A DNA stretch of 64,000 nt from Yeosuana marina. GTDB lineage: Bacteria > Bacteroidota > Bacteroidia > Flavobacteriales > Flavobacteriaceae. The stretch lies in NCBI RefSeq assembly GCF_011762485.1, contig NZ_JAAKGI010000001.1:1-64000 (forward strand), given 5' to 3'. The translations under genes and the position numbers were made by a program. Shown one piece after another: positions 7,942 to 17,700 of the stretch (positions are counted from its first letter, which is position 1; each line of letters starts with the position of its first letter). The notes beneath the pieces are model-generated. The model searched no databases and was not told the origin of the DNA. It saw nothing but the letters and a program-made list of their open reading frames with translations.

Positions 7942-8817
7942 ATGGAAAAGTATATTAACGCATTTATTAATTCCTTTAATGGAACCGTAGATTGGACCTG
8001 GAAATCAATCATTTTTGAAGTTCCATGGTATACTAATTATTTCTGGGGACTTACAGCTATATCTGTTTTTGTTTGGCTATTAGAAATAGCATTTCCTTGG
8101 AGAAAAGAACAAGCAATCATCCGAAAAGATTTTTGGCTAGATACCTTTTATATGTACTTTAATTTTTTCGTTTTTTCAATCGTAATCAGTGGTTTTTATA
8201 AAGTTATAGGGCTCGTATTTAAAGACGTTAATATTACCGCTAAAAGCTTTGCAATTTTAGATATTTCTGAATGGTCTATGTGGTTACAACTACTTGTATT
8301 TTTTATTATTCTAGATTTCGTACAGTGGTTTACACATGTTTTATTGCACAAGTATCCATTTTTATGGAAGTTTCATAAAGTACATCACAGCGTAAAAGAA
8401 ATGGGATTTGCCGCCCATTTAAGATATCACTGGATGGAAAATATATTGTATAAGCCTCTAAAAACATTTGGAGTTATGATAATAGGAGGTTTTGAACCAA
8501 ATCAGGCATATATAATTCATTTCATTACCATTGCAATAGGTCATTTTAACCATTCCAATATTAAAATTACTTGGGGGCCCCTTAAGTATATTTTTAACAA
8601 TCCGGTAATGCACTTATATCACCATGCCTATACGTTGCCAGAGGGCAAATATGGTGTAAACTATGGAATTAGTTTAAGTCTTTGGGATTATATCTTTAAA
8701 ACAAATTACATACCAGAAGATAGTGGTACTGTTGAAATTGGGTTTGAGGGAGATGACAAATTTCCACATGATTTTATTGGACAAAACCTATATGGATTTA
8801 AAAAAGGACAAAAATAA
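7942..8817 (+). CDS. sterol desaturase / fatty acid hydroxylase family protein
   Basis: A 291-residue membrane di-iron oxygenase-like protein. Four to five hydrophobic helices lie in the first two thirds. The eight-His pattern of the family is present: HVLLH (132-136), HKVHH (145-149), HFNH near 202 and HLYHH near 230. Such enzymes hydroxylate or desaturate lipids such as fatty acids, sterols or carotenoids; the substrate cannot be read from sequence. It lies 73 bases after the cytochrome gene and may share its transcript, which ends at the hairpin at 8846-8880. Confidence 0.8.
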   Translation: MEKYINAFINSFNGTVDWTWKSIIFEVPWYTNYFWGLTAISVFVWLLEIAFPWRKEQAIIRKDFWLDTFYMYFNFFVFSIVISGFYKVIGLVFKDVNITAKSFAILDISEWSMWLQLLVFFIILDFVQWFTHVLLHKYPFLWKFHKVHHSVKEMGFAAHLRYHWMENILYKPLKTFGVMIIGGFEPNQAYIIHFITIAIGHFNHSNIKITWGPLKYIFNNPVMHLYHHAYTLPEGKYGVNYGISLSLWDYIFKTNYIPEDSGTVEIGFEGDDKFPHDFIGQNLYGFKKGQK

Positions 8818-8845
8818 CTCCACTTTAAGTTACCCTATTTGATAC

Positions 8846-8880
8846 AAGCCCTTATAAATTTATAAGGGCTTTCAGTTTTT
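8846..8880 (+). terminator. rho-independent terminator
   Basis: A perfect 13-bp palindrome (AAGCCCTTATAAA and its complement, 8846-8871) is followed by a T-rich tail. It lies 28 bases after the hydroxylase stop and closes the sulfite oxidase-cytochrome-hydroxylase unit. Confidence 0.75.
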
Positions 8881-9064
8881 TAAATGTAGAACCTATATTT
8901 TATCCTTTAAGATTTTCACATTGGGTCGGTTTTATTTAATGCGCAATACAATTAGCATGTAAGCTAAATTAAAAACCTCAGCTAAAATTCAAAATTTATT
9001 CGAAATTGAATAGTACACTTGCATAACAATTTACAGTTAGTTTTTCACCTTTAGCAAAAGCGTT

Positions 9065-9814
9065 ATGAAAAATATAAAACTAATAGTTTTTATAGCAATA
9101 GTATCTTCAAACCTATTTGGTCAAAATACTCATATAGATTCTTTACAACAAATTAAAAATATCCCATTTAATTATAAATCACTAATTATTCCAACCACCT
9201 TGATTGCCTATGGAATTATAGGTATTGAAAATGATAACTTAAAGCTTATTAATAATGAAATAAAAGAAGAAGTCAGCGAACACATAGATAAAAAATTCAC
9301 CATAGATGATATATCACAATACACACCATTTATGTCTGTATATGCCTTGGATGCATTAGGTGTAAAAGGGAAAAACAATTTTAAAGATAGAACTATTATT
9401 TTAGGAACCGCTTATTTGATAATGGGTACTACAGTATATGGAATGAAAAAAATAACTAAAGTTGAAAGACCAGATGGTTCTGGTAAAACCTCTTTTCCTT
9501 CGGGTCATACAGCAACTGCTTTTATGGGCGCCGAATTTTTATATCAGGAATATAAAGATGTTTCCGTTTGGTATGGTATAACAGGCTATATAGTAGCAAC
9601 GGGAACTGGTTTCTTTAGAATTTATAATAACAGACATTGGTTTACAGATGTTGTGGCAGGTGCAGGGATAGGAATCTTAAGTACAAAAATAGCCTATTGG
9701 ATACATCCTTTTATTAAGAGTAAAATCTTTAAAAAAGAGAAAAAAATGAATGCAATGGTGATGCCCTTTTATAACGGAAAAGAATATGGATTAGGAATGT
9801 CTATGTCTTTTTAA
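9065..9814 (+). CDS. PAP2-family phosphatase
   Basis: A 249-residue exported member of the PAP2 (phosphatidic acid phosphatase type 2) superfamily. Residues 1-19 are a signal peptide ending in SSNLFGQ. The three catalytic motifs are present: KKITKVERPDGSGK, SFPSGHTATAF, and RIYNNRHWFTDVVAG with the nucleophilic His. Family members remove phosphate from lipid phosphates or undecaprenyl pyrophosphate. The predicted site is the periplasm or outer membrane, since the protein has only weak internal hydrophobic helices. It stands alone between a terminator and the two-component system. Confidence 0.8.
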   Translation: MKNIKLIVFIAIVSSNLFGQNTHIDSLQQIKNIPFNYKSLIIPTTLIAYGIIGIENDNLKLINNEIKEEVSEHIDKKFTIDDISQYTPFMSVYALDALGVKGKNNFKDRTIILGTAYLIMGTTVYGMKKITKVERPDGSGKTSFPSGHTATAFMGAEFLYQEYKDVSVWYGITGYIVATGTGFFRIYNNRHWFTDVVAGAGIGILSTKIAYWIHPFIKSKIFKKEKKMNAMVMPFYNGKEYGLGMSMSF

Positions 9815-9884
9815 AAAAGCATAAAATTTTATCTTAATACCAAATTCAAGTTATTTATTCTAAAATGATACTTATTTTTAAAAT

Positions 9885-10562
9885 ATGAAAATCTTACTCA
9901 TAGAAGACGAAAAAGACTTAGCAAAAAGTATTCAGGACTATTTGAAAACGAACGACTTTGTTTGTGAATGGGTAACTGATTTTTCTTTGGCTTTAGAAAA
10001 AATTGCGCTTTATGACTACGATTGTATTTTACTCGATCTTATGTTACCCAGAGGTAATGGTTTTGATATTTTATCACATCTTAAAAAACTAAATAAATCA
10101 GATGGCGTTATTATTATTTCAGCTAAACAAAATTTAGAAACCCGACTAGAAGGTTTCAATCTTGGTGCCGATGATTATTTGGTAAAACCATTTCATCTCT
10201 CAGAATTATTGGTGAGAATTCAAGCCTTAATACGCCGAAAGAAATTTGATGGAAATAACATCATAACCTTTAATGAAATACAAATTGACTTACTTTCAAA
10301 GGTTGTAAAGGTTCATGGCATTAGTATTGATGTAACAAAAAAAGAAATAGATTTATTACTGTTTTTAATTGGAAACAATAAAAAAGTATTATCTAAAGAA
10401 GCGATAGCTGAACATCTTTCTGGCGATATGGCTGATATGATTGACAATCATGATTTTGTGTATGCGCATATAAAAAATATTAAAAAGAAACTAAAAAATG
10501 CCGAAAGCAAAAGCTACATTAAAACAGTATATGGTTTAGGATATAAATGGGAAGATGAATAA
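9885..10562 (+). CDS. OmpR-family response regulator
   Basis: A 225-residue DNA-binding response regulator. The receiver domain (1-115) carries the acidic pair in IEDEKD, the phospho-acceptor Asp51 in CILLDLMLPRGNG, and the conserved Lys in DDYLVKPF. A winged-helix Trans_reg_C domain covers about 130-225 and ends TVYGLGYKWEDE. It overlaps the start of the histidine kinase by 8 bases, so the two form one operon. By position it probably controls the PepSY-like lipoprotein and the efflux operon downstream. Confidence 0.9.
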   Translation: MKILLIEDEKDLAKSIQDYLKTNDFVCEWVTDFSLALEKIALYDYDCILLDLMLPRGNGFDILSHLKKLNKSDGVIIISAKQNLETRLEGFNLGADDYLVKPFHLSELLVRIQALIRRKKFDGNNIITFNEIQIDLLSKVVKVHGISIDVTKKEIDLLLFLIGNNKKVLSKEAIAEHLSGDMADMIDNHDFVYAHIKNIKKKLKNAESKSYIKTVYGLGYKWEDE

Positions 10563-11820
10563 AAAACTATTACATAAAACGCAACGCGCCTATCTTGTTT
10601 TTTCAATACTGTTATTTGTTATTGTGGCTCCACTGTTTTATGTGCTTTCCAATAAATTTTATATCGATGAAGTTAATGAACGCTTAATGCTTCAAAAATC
10701 TGATTTTGTTCAAAATTCTCTTTCAAAATTAAAGATTGAAGATATCTCATTATGGAACAATTTTAACTACGCTGTTGAAATACTTGAACCGTATAATTTA
10801 AAAAAAGACACCCTATTTTATAGTACATCGTTTAATAAAATAGAACAAGAAAATGACCGTTTTAGAGTATTGAATTCCCCCATTACAATAGAAGGGAAAC
10901 CTTATGTGTTTTCCGCTAAAGTTAACTTGATTGAATCTGAAGATTTTTTGCTAAGCATCATCCTGCTTTTTGTGTGTCTTATTTTATTATTGATGTTAGG
11001 CCTATTTATTATTACTAAAAAATTATCTCAACGGCTTTGGCGTCCTTTTTATGAAACGCTTCATCAAATTGAAAATTTTGATATAGATAGACACCAAAAA
11101 CCTCACTTTACCAATTCAGATACTGAAGAATTTAATCGACTCAATAAAAGCATTAACGATTTAATTAAACGCAATTTAGCTATCTATAACAATCAAAGAG
11201 AATTTGTTGAAAATGCGGCTCATGAGTTGCAAACACCCATCGCTATTTTTAAAGCAAAAGTGGATACACTCATTCAGCGATCTGATATTACCGAAGGCCA
11301 ATCCGAACTTTTAAGTTCTTTAAACGTCACTATTTCAAGATTAAAAAGAGTCAACAAAAATCTGTTGTTACTTTCCAAAATAGATACAGAACAGTATAAC
11401 GACACCGAAACGTTTTCACTGCAACAGCTTATAGAAAAACAGTTAGGTTTCTTTTTAGAACAAGCCGAGCAAAAAAATATAACGGTTACAACAACGTTTC
11501 AAAAAGATATTTTGGTACATGCCAATTATGGACTCACAGAATTATTAGTGAGTAATTTATTGCTGAATGCCGTTAGACATAATTTGAAGACCGGAACAAT
11601 TAACATTGCTATTTCTCATAAAACACTTGAAATAACAAATACGGGCAATCCATTAGGATTAAAAGAAGAAGATCTTTTTAATCGCTTTTCAAAATCAAGC
11701 AATTCCGAACAAGGAAATGGTTTAGGATTAGCTATAGTGAAAAAAATAGCTGACCATAACACATGGACTATTAGCTATACTTATGTAGCAAATAAGCACT
11801 CATTTTTAGTAACTTTCTAA
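10555..11820 (+). CDS. sensor histidine kinase
   Basis: A 421-residue membrane histidine kinase. The first membrane helix is at about 12-32, then a periplasmic sensor segment of roughly 100 residues, a second helix at about 132-153 and a HAMP-like linker. The HisKA domain has the phospho-acceptor His223 in ENAAHELQTPIA. The HATPase domain has the N-box NLLLNAVRHN and glycine boxes TGNPLGL and GNGLGLAIV. It partners the response regulator it overlaps. The stimulus is unknown; linkage to an RND pump suggests a toxic compound or metal. Confidence 0.88.
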   Translation: MNKKLLHKTQRAYLVFSILLFVIVAPLFYVLSNKFYIDEVNERLMLQKSDFVQNSLSKLKIEDISLWNNFNYAVEILEPYNLKKDTLFYSTSFNKIEQENDRFRVLNSPITIEGKPYVFSAKVNLIESEDFLLSIILLFVCLILLLMLGLFIITKKLSQRLWRPFYETLHQIENFDIDRHQKPHFTNSDTEEFNRLNKSINDLIKRNLAIYNNQREFVENAAHELQTPIAIFKAKVDTLIQRSDITEGQSELLSSLNVTISRLKRVNKNLLLLSKIDTEQYNDTETFSLQQLIEKQLGFFLEQAEQKNITVTTTFQKDILVHANYGLTELLVSNLLLNAVRHNLKTGTINIAISHKTLEITNTGNPLGLKEEDLFNRFSKSSNSEQGNGLGLAIVKKIADHNTWTISYTYVANKHSFLVTF

Positions 11821-11849
11821 AAATTCAAAATTTCTTCTAAATCGTGTTG

Positions 11850-11857
11850 CACCTTTG
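11850..11857 (+). promoter_or_regulatory. candidate -7 box of the PepSY-like lipoprotein gene
   Basis: CACCTTTG differs from the Bacteroidetes -7 consensus TAnnTTTG at one base and lies 33 bases before the ATG at 11891. It overlaps the alternative upstream start at 11855, which argues for the later start. Confidence 0.4.
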
Positions 11858-11890
11858 GTAATAAATAAATTATTCACTAAAAAAGTAATC

Positions 11891-12352
11891 ATGAAAATCT
11901 TAAAATTAGCAGTTATCGCAATTCTTTTTACTACGTTTTCTGCATGTGGTCAAAAGTCTACAGTTCCAGGCAATGTAAAAGCAGCCTTTTTACAAAAATT
12001 CCCAACAGTTAAAAAAGTAAGTTGGGATAAAGAAAATGACACCGAATGGGAAGCAGAATTTAAAATGAATGGACAAGAGTATTCGGCTAATTTTTCGTCT
12101 GAAGGAATTTGGATGGAAACGGAATACGAAATAAACAAAAAAGATATTCCTGCAGCCGTTAAACAAGCATTAGACTCTGAATTTAATGGCTATGATATTG
12201 AAGAAGCCGAAATATCTGAAACAGCTCAAGGAAAAGTTTATGAGTTTGCCTTAGAAAAAAATGACACGGATATGGAAGTTGCCATTTCTCCTGAAGGAAA
12301 CGTTATGAAAAAAGAAATGAAGGCTGAAAATGATGATGAAGACAATGATTAA
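11891..12352 (+). CDS. PepSY-like (DUF2874-type) lipoprotein
   Basis: A 153-residue exported protein. MKILKLAVIAILFTTFSACG is a lipoprotein signal with the modified Cys at residue 19. The mature part holds two copies of a short PepSY-like fold: FPTVKKVSWDKENDTEWEAEF, and then DIEEAEISETAQGKVYEFALEK. The tail is very acidic (AENDDEDND). Such proteins often lie beside two-component systems in this phylum, and their role is unknown. The frame extends upstream to ATG 11855, but that codon lies within a promoter-like box and would spoil the signal peptide. Confidence 0.75.
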   Translation: MKILKLAVIAILFTTFSACGQKSTVPGNVKAAFLQKFPTVKKVSWDKENDTEWEAEFKMNGQEYSANFSSEGIWMETEYEINKKDIPAAVKQALDSEFNGYDIEEAEISETAQGKVYEFALEKNDTDMEVAISPEGNVMKKEMKAENDDEDND

Positions 12353-12394
12353 TAGAAATTAAATAAAAGAAAGCCGTTTAAAAAGTAGATAAAA

Positions 12395-12472
12395 CGTCAT
12401 TACGAACGCAGTGAAGTAATCTCTCGAGAGAAAAATAATGACTTACAGATTGCTTCGTTCCTCTCAATGACC
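12395..12472. repeat. REP-like palindromic repeat, copy 1
   Basis: An imperfect 78-bp inverted repeat: GTCATTACGAACGCAGTGAA on the left and GATTGCTTCGTTCCTCTCAA on the right, which fold on each other. A second copy is at 54281-54367. It lies between the PepSY-like gene and the TolC-like gene. Confidence 0.65.
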
Positions 12473-12503
12473 TAAAACATACTTTTTAGACAGCTTCTTT
12501 TGT

Positions 12504-12511
12504 TATCTTTG
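12504..12511 (+). promoter_or_regulatory. -7 promoter box of the TolC-adaptor-RND operon
   Basis: TATCTTTG matches the Bacteroidetes -7 consensus TAnnTTTG exactly and lies 11 bases before the ATG at 12523, which would give a very short leader. The -33 region (TTTTT at 12483-12487) is weak. Confidence 0.5.
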
Positions 12512-12522
12512 ATATTTATACT

Positions 12523-13806
12523 ATGAGACGTTTTATTACTATTTTTTGTCTACTTACCTTTTTTTATAATACTACTTATTCGCAAAGCAGCTTACAATAT
12601 TATTTAGATAATGCCGAAAAAAATAGTCCACTACTTCAAAAGCAGGATAACAACAACAAAATTATCGATTTAGATGTAGCACAATACAGAGCTATTTACA
12701 AAAGTGCAAAGCTTAACATAAATAGTAATGTCATCTTTTCACCAATCATATCGAAAGATGGTAATAACAATACATTACAATTGCTATCTTCTGGAAGCAC
12801 CGATTATATTGGTCAGGATTTGGGAGCGACCAATGGCGGTCAATTTCAAGCACTCATGTCGGTAAATCAACCCTTATTTACAAATAGATATGTTTCTGCT
12901 CAGGAAAACAAAGCCAACATCTTACAGGAGCAAAATAAAAATACTGGTGAGCTTACCAAAGCAGAGTTACATCAAGTGGTTACACACCAATATATACTTT
13001 GTGTTCAATCACAAAAGCAAAAAGAAAATACGCAACAAACAATTCAAATAATAAAAGATCAAATCCAGCAAATGAAACCATTAGTTGATGCTGGAATTTA
13101 TAAATTAATTGATTTAAAATTATTAGAAATAGCCTTAAAAAATAGTCAGATTGATTACGAGCGCCTTTCTGGTGAATACCTGAATAATTTTAACGCGCTT
13201 AACTTATTATGTGGTATTGATGATACAACCCTGCATAACCTCGATACCATTGATTTGCAATTAAATTCTTTACAGCATAACCAATCATTATTTAGTTCGC
13301 AATTTACGTTAGATAGCCTATCTGTTAATGCCAATCAAAAGATCTTTGAACTGCAATATTTACCTCAAATAAATGCTTTTGGAGACGCGGGACTCAACGC
13401 AACTTATAATCCAGCTCCAAACCGTTTGGGGGCTAGTATTGGTGTTTCTTTAAACTGGAATATTTTTGATGGGCATCAAAAACAAATTAAAAAAGAACAA
13501 TCTCAAATACAGCTTGAAAATATTGAAACCGATAGAAAATACTTTGAAAATCAAAACCACATACGTAAAAACAATATTTTAAGTCAAATTGAAAATGTTA
13601 ATAAACAGCTTGTTCTGATTAATAGTCAATTAGAAGAATACAATAAACTCCTTGAGTTATATAAAGTTGAAATTAAACAAAGTTTGGTTTCAGTTTTAGA
13701 ACTAAAAACACTTATAAAGGAAATTTCAATGAAACAAGATGCAAAAACCAATACGTTGATGCTCAAAGAAATTTTAATCAATTCTTATAATTATTGGAAT
13801 TTGTAA
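12523..13806 (+). CDS. TolC-family outer membrane efflux protein
   Basis: A 427-residue outer-membrane channel subunit of a tripartite efflux pump. Residues 1-20 are a signal peptide (FCLLTFFYNTTYSQ). The rest is the long helical and beta-barrel pattern of the TolC family, with repeated coiled-coil stretches (about 145-200 and 330-400) and a barrel segment LGASIGVSLNWNIFDG. It is the first gene of an operon with the adaptor (17 bases on) and the RND pump, downstream of the two-component system. Confidence 0.85.
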   Translation: MRRFITIFCLLTFFYNTTYSQSSLQYYLDNAEKNSPLLQKQDNNNKIIDLDVAQYRAIYKSAKLNINSNVIFSPIISKDGNNNTLQLLSSGSTDYIGQDLGATNGGQFQALMSVNQPLFTNRYVSAQENKANILQEQNKNTGELTKAELHQVVTHQYILCVQSQKQKENTQQTIQIIKDQIQQMKPLVDAGIYKLIDLKLLEIALKNSQIDYERLSGEYLNNFNALNLLCGIDDTTLHNLDTIDLQLNSLQHNQSLFSSQFTLDSLSVNANQKIFELQYLPQINAFGDAGLNATYNPAPNRLGASIGVSLNWNIFDGHQKQIKKEQSQIQLENIETDRKYFENQNHIRKNNILSQIENVNKQLVLINSQLEEYNKLLELYKVEIKQSLVSVLELKTLIKEISMKQDAKTNTLMLKEILINSYNYWNL

Positions 13807-13822
13807 AAAACCATCGTTTAAA

Positions 13823-14731
13823 ATGAATAACATACTACCTAAAAGTCTCTTCCTCATTCTCGTATTTATGGTGTCCTGTAATAATAAAAACGCATCAACC
13901 GATGCCGTTGCGTTACCAAAACCTAGTGTTTCCATAGTTCACCCCACTATTGGAGCCATTCAAAAAAGAGAACAAATAAATGGTCAAATTGTATATTTAA
14001 ACAAAACAACTGTTACGGCTCCTATTACTGGGTATGTAACAACTGTAAATACCGCATTGGGTAACTGGGTTAAAAAAGGAGACCTTCTTTTTAAAATACA
14101 AACCAAAGAAAGTAAAGCTTTAAAAGACTCTAATCTGTCACCTTCCAATCAATTTGGTATTATATCCGTATTTGCGAGTGCTATGGGTTATGTTAATACG
14201 CTCAACATAACAGATTCTGGGGTTTATATAACTGAAGGGAGTGCTATGGCAACTATTGTGAAAAACGAAGATATCGCTGTACAAGTAAATACACCCTATA
14301 ATTACAGCAAGCTACTTAACAGTTCTAATACTATTGATATTGAACTCCCAAATAAAGAGGTGTTGCCGGCCACTTTTTATAAGGCAATACCCATGGTAGA
14401 CCCTGTTTCTCAAACACAACAAATGCTATTTAAACTAAAAAAATACAGTCCATTACCAGAAAACTTAAATGTTATTGTGTCTCTTTTAAGTAGCGAAAAA
14501 GCGCATAGTGTCATGTTACCTAAAGACGCTATTTTAACCAACGAAACTCAAGATGAATTTTGGATAATGAAAGTTAATCAAGATTCTTTAGCCATAAAAG
14601 TACCCATACAAAAAGGAATTGAAAACGCTAATACTATAGAAGTTTTAAGTCCTAAATTAACCCCAGCTGATGCTGTTATAAAACAAGGAGCCTACGGTTT
14701 GCCAGACAGCACAAAAGTTAAAATTAACTAA
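13823..14731 (+). CDS. RND efflux periplasmic adaptor (membrane fusion protein)
   Basis: A 302-residue lipoprotein adaptor that bridges an RND pump and a TolC channel. The signal LFLILVFMVSC ends in the lipidated Cys. A split lipoyl/barrel-sandwich domain is visible (VTAPITGYVTTVNTALGNWV and GDLLFKIQ, then SAMGYVNTLNITDSGVYI). Beta-barrel and membrane-proximal domains follow. It is shorter than typical adaptors because the coiled-coil hairpin between the lipoyl halves is nearly absent. Two bases separate its stop from the pump gene. Confidence 0.82.
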   Translation: MNNILPKSLFLILVFMVSCNNKNASTDAVALPKPSVSIVHPTIGAIQKREQINGQIVYLNKTTVTAPITGYVTTVNTALGNWVKKGDLLFKIQTKESKALKDSNLSPSNQFGIISVFASAMGYVNTLNITDSGVYITEGSAMATIVKNEDIAVQVNTPYNYSKLLNSSNTIDIELPNKEVLPATFYKAIPMVDPVSQTQQMLFKLKKYSPLPENLNVIVSLLSSEKAHSVMLPKDAILTNETQDEFWIMKVNQDSLAIKVPIQKGIENANTIEVLSPKLTPADAVIKQGAYGLPDSTKVKIN

Positions 14732-14733
14732 TT

Positions 14734-17700
14734 ATGGACAGCATGTATGTAAAATATAAGAGTCCGTTAACTGTTATTCTTATTCTTTTAATTGTAATAG
14801 GCGCCTACTCTTATAAAAATTTAAGCACATCTCTTTTTCCAAATGTTACCTTTCCTAAAATAAAAATCATTGTTGATAATGGGCAACAACCCGTTGACAA
14901 AATGATGGTAACGGTAACCAAACCTGTTGAAAATGCTATTAAACGTGTAGAAAATTTACAATCCATTCGTAGTATCACTAGTATGGGTAGTTGTGAAATT
15001 TCTGCTTTTTTAGATTGGAATTCTGATATTAATACTGACAAACAACAAATTGAATCCAGGATTACTCAAATAAAAAGCGACCTGCCTCCAAACGTCCAGA
15101 TAACGGTAGAAAAAATGAATCCTTCAATTTTGCCGGTTATGGGGTATTCATTGCAATCCGACACAAAAAATCAAATCGAGCTAAAATTGATTGGTGAGAA
15201 TATCATTAAACCTTATTTATCTAGAATAAAAGGTGTTTCGGCCGTAGAAGTTATTGGAGGAAAAACCAAAGAATATCAAATTCTACTAGATCAGAAAAAA
15301 TTAAGTGTTTTAAAACTAAATCCGCAACAAATTATTAACGCCATTAAACAAACCGGGTTCATCCAATCTAATGGCTACACCGTTGACTATAAAAGGCTTT
15401 ATCTAACCGTTACTGATGCTACTATTAATAATAAAGAAGAATTAGAAAACCTAGTGATTTCAGATGATTCCAAACGAAAAATAGCAATTAAAGATATAGC
15501 GACCGTTCAAATATCTGAACAAACTGAATTTATAAAAATTAAAGCAGACGGGAAAAATGTACCGCTGATAGCCATTTTAAAACAACCTAATAGTAACTTA
15601 ATTGATGTGTCTGACCAGGTCACTCAAAAGGTAAGTGAATTGAATCATATTTTACCCAAAGGTGTTCAACTTAAACCCTATTACAACCAAGCTGATTTTG
15701 TTGGGGATAGCTTAAAAAGTATCATAGATGTTCTTTGGATTGGTCTTGTTTTAGCTATCATCGTTGTTATTATTTTTCTTCGTTCCTTCAAAGCAAGTAG
15801 CGTATTATTGGCGACCATACCCATAACACTAGGTCTTACCTTTTTAGTTATGAAAGTTATTGGTTATGATTTAAATATTATGACTATTGGAGCTATTGCA
15901 GCCTCTATTGGTTTAATTATAGACGATGCGGTTATTATTGTAGAACAAATTCATAGAACTCACGAAGAACACCCGTCGGAACCACCCATAAAACTGGTTG
16001 GAAAAGCTATTAAATTTTTATTTCCAGCTATGGTAAGTTCGTCCTTAAGTACCATTGTTATTTTTCTGCCTTTTGTATTAATGACAGGAATTGCTGGTGC
16101 CTATTTTAAAATTCTCACCGAAACTATGGTTATTACCTTAACCGTTTCCTTTTTTGTTACCTGGATAGGTCTGCCTGTTATTTATTTACTCTTTTCAAAA
16201 AAGAAACCCAAAGAGTTACCGCCTGTTGTTTTAAGGGAACGAAAATGGGTTCGTTATTTTATAGAAAAGCCTTTTATTAGTTTCGCATTTATAGGACTCC
16301 TGATAGTAAGTATTATAGTCGTTTTACCAAAATTAGAAACCGGATTTTTACCACAAATGGATGAAGGTTCTATTGTTTTAGACTATAATAGTCCATCAGG
16401 AACATCGCTTGAAGAAACAAATCGTATGCTTACTGCAGTTGATGATATTTTAGATGGCATGCCGGAAGTAAAAGCGTATTCAAGAAGAACAGGAACTCAA
16501 ATGGGATTTTTTATTACGGAACCAAATCGCGGTGATTACTTAATTGAGTTAAAGAAAAAAAGAACACTCACCACCGACGAAGTAAGTGACATCATCCGAA
16601 CAAAAATTGAAAACTCTATTCCGGCTTTAACTGTTGATTTTGGGCAAGTTATTGGAGATATGTTAGGCGATTTAATGAGCAGCGTTCAGCCCATAGAAAT
16701 CAAAATTTTTGGAACAGATCATGAAAAACTCAAAGAACTTTCAAAACAAATTGCTCAAAAAGTAGAGCAAGTTCAAGGGACTGCGGATGTTTTTGACGGT
16801 ATTGTGGTTGCAGGTCCGATGTTGAAAATTAATCCTAAGGAAGAAATTTTAAAACAATATGGCTTGTCTGACACCGACTTACAAAATCAAATACAAACCT
16901 ACTTGTCAGGCACCATTTCTGGAGCCATCTTAGAAAAGGAACAATTAACTAATATTCGAGTCTTATTTCCTGAAAATTATAAAACACCAATAAATAAATT
17001 AAAAAAGGTAAAAATAAGCACTCCTGAAGGTAACTATTTTCCGTTGTCAACATTTGCTGATTTTTCTATACTGCAAGGTGTTTCAGAAATTGAACGTGAA
17101 AATCTGCAAACTATGGGTGTTGTTACATCACGCCTTAATAACAGGGATTTAGGAAGTGTTATGAAAGATATTAAACACGTGGTATCAACTATAAATTTGC
17201 CACCTTCTTACCAAATAGAATATGGAGGTTCGTATGCAGAACAACAACAATCATTTAGTGAATTGTTGCTAATTTTAATTCTAGGAGGCTTGTTAGTTTT
17301 TACCGTGATTCTCTTTATGTTCAGAAATCTAATACTTTCCTTGATAGTAATTTTTACCAGCGTTTTAGGAATATCAGGAAGTGTTTTAGCATTATATTTT
17401 ACACATACACCCTTAAATGTTGGGAGTTATACGGGAATCATCATGATTATAGGAATTATTGGTGAAGCATCTATTTTTACCATTTACCTATTCCTAGAAG
17501 AGTTGAAACATTTAACGTATAAAGAAGCTATTATTCATTCCATTTCTGCTCGACTACGTCCAAAATTAATGACAGCTATTAGTGCGATTGTAGCGTTAAC
17601 ACCGTTGGCATTAGGAATAGGAACTGGAGCGCAAATGCATCAACCACTTGCCATTGCTGTTATAGGTGGTTTTATTATAGCCTTACCGTTACTATTAATT

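Noticed and set aside
9021..9067. GCATAAC and GTTATG near the start of the PAP2 gene, resembling attC cores
   Set aside because: They are only about 40 bases apart, with no inner arms or central hairpin, so the match is probably chance.
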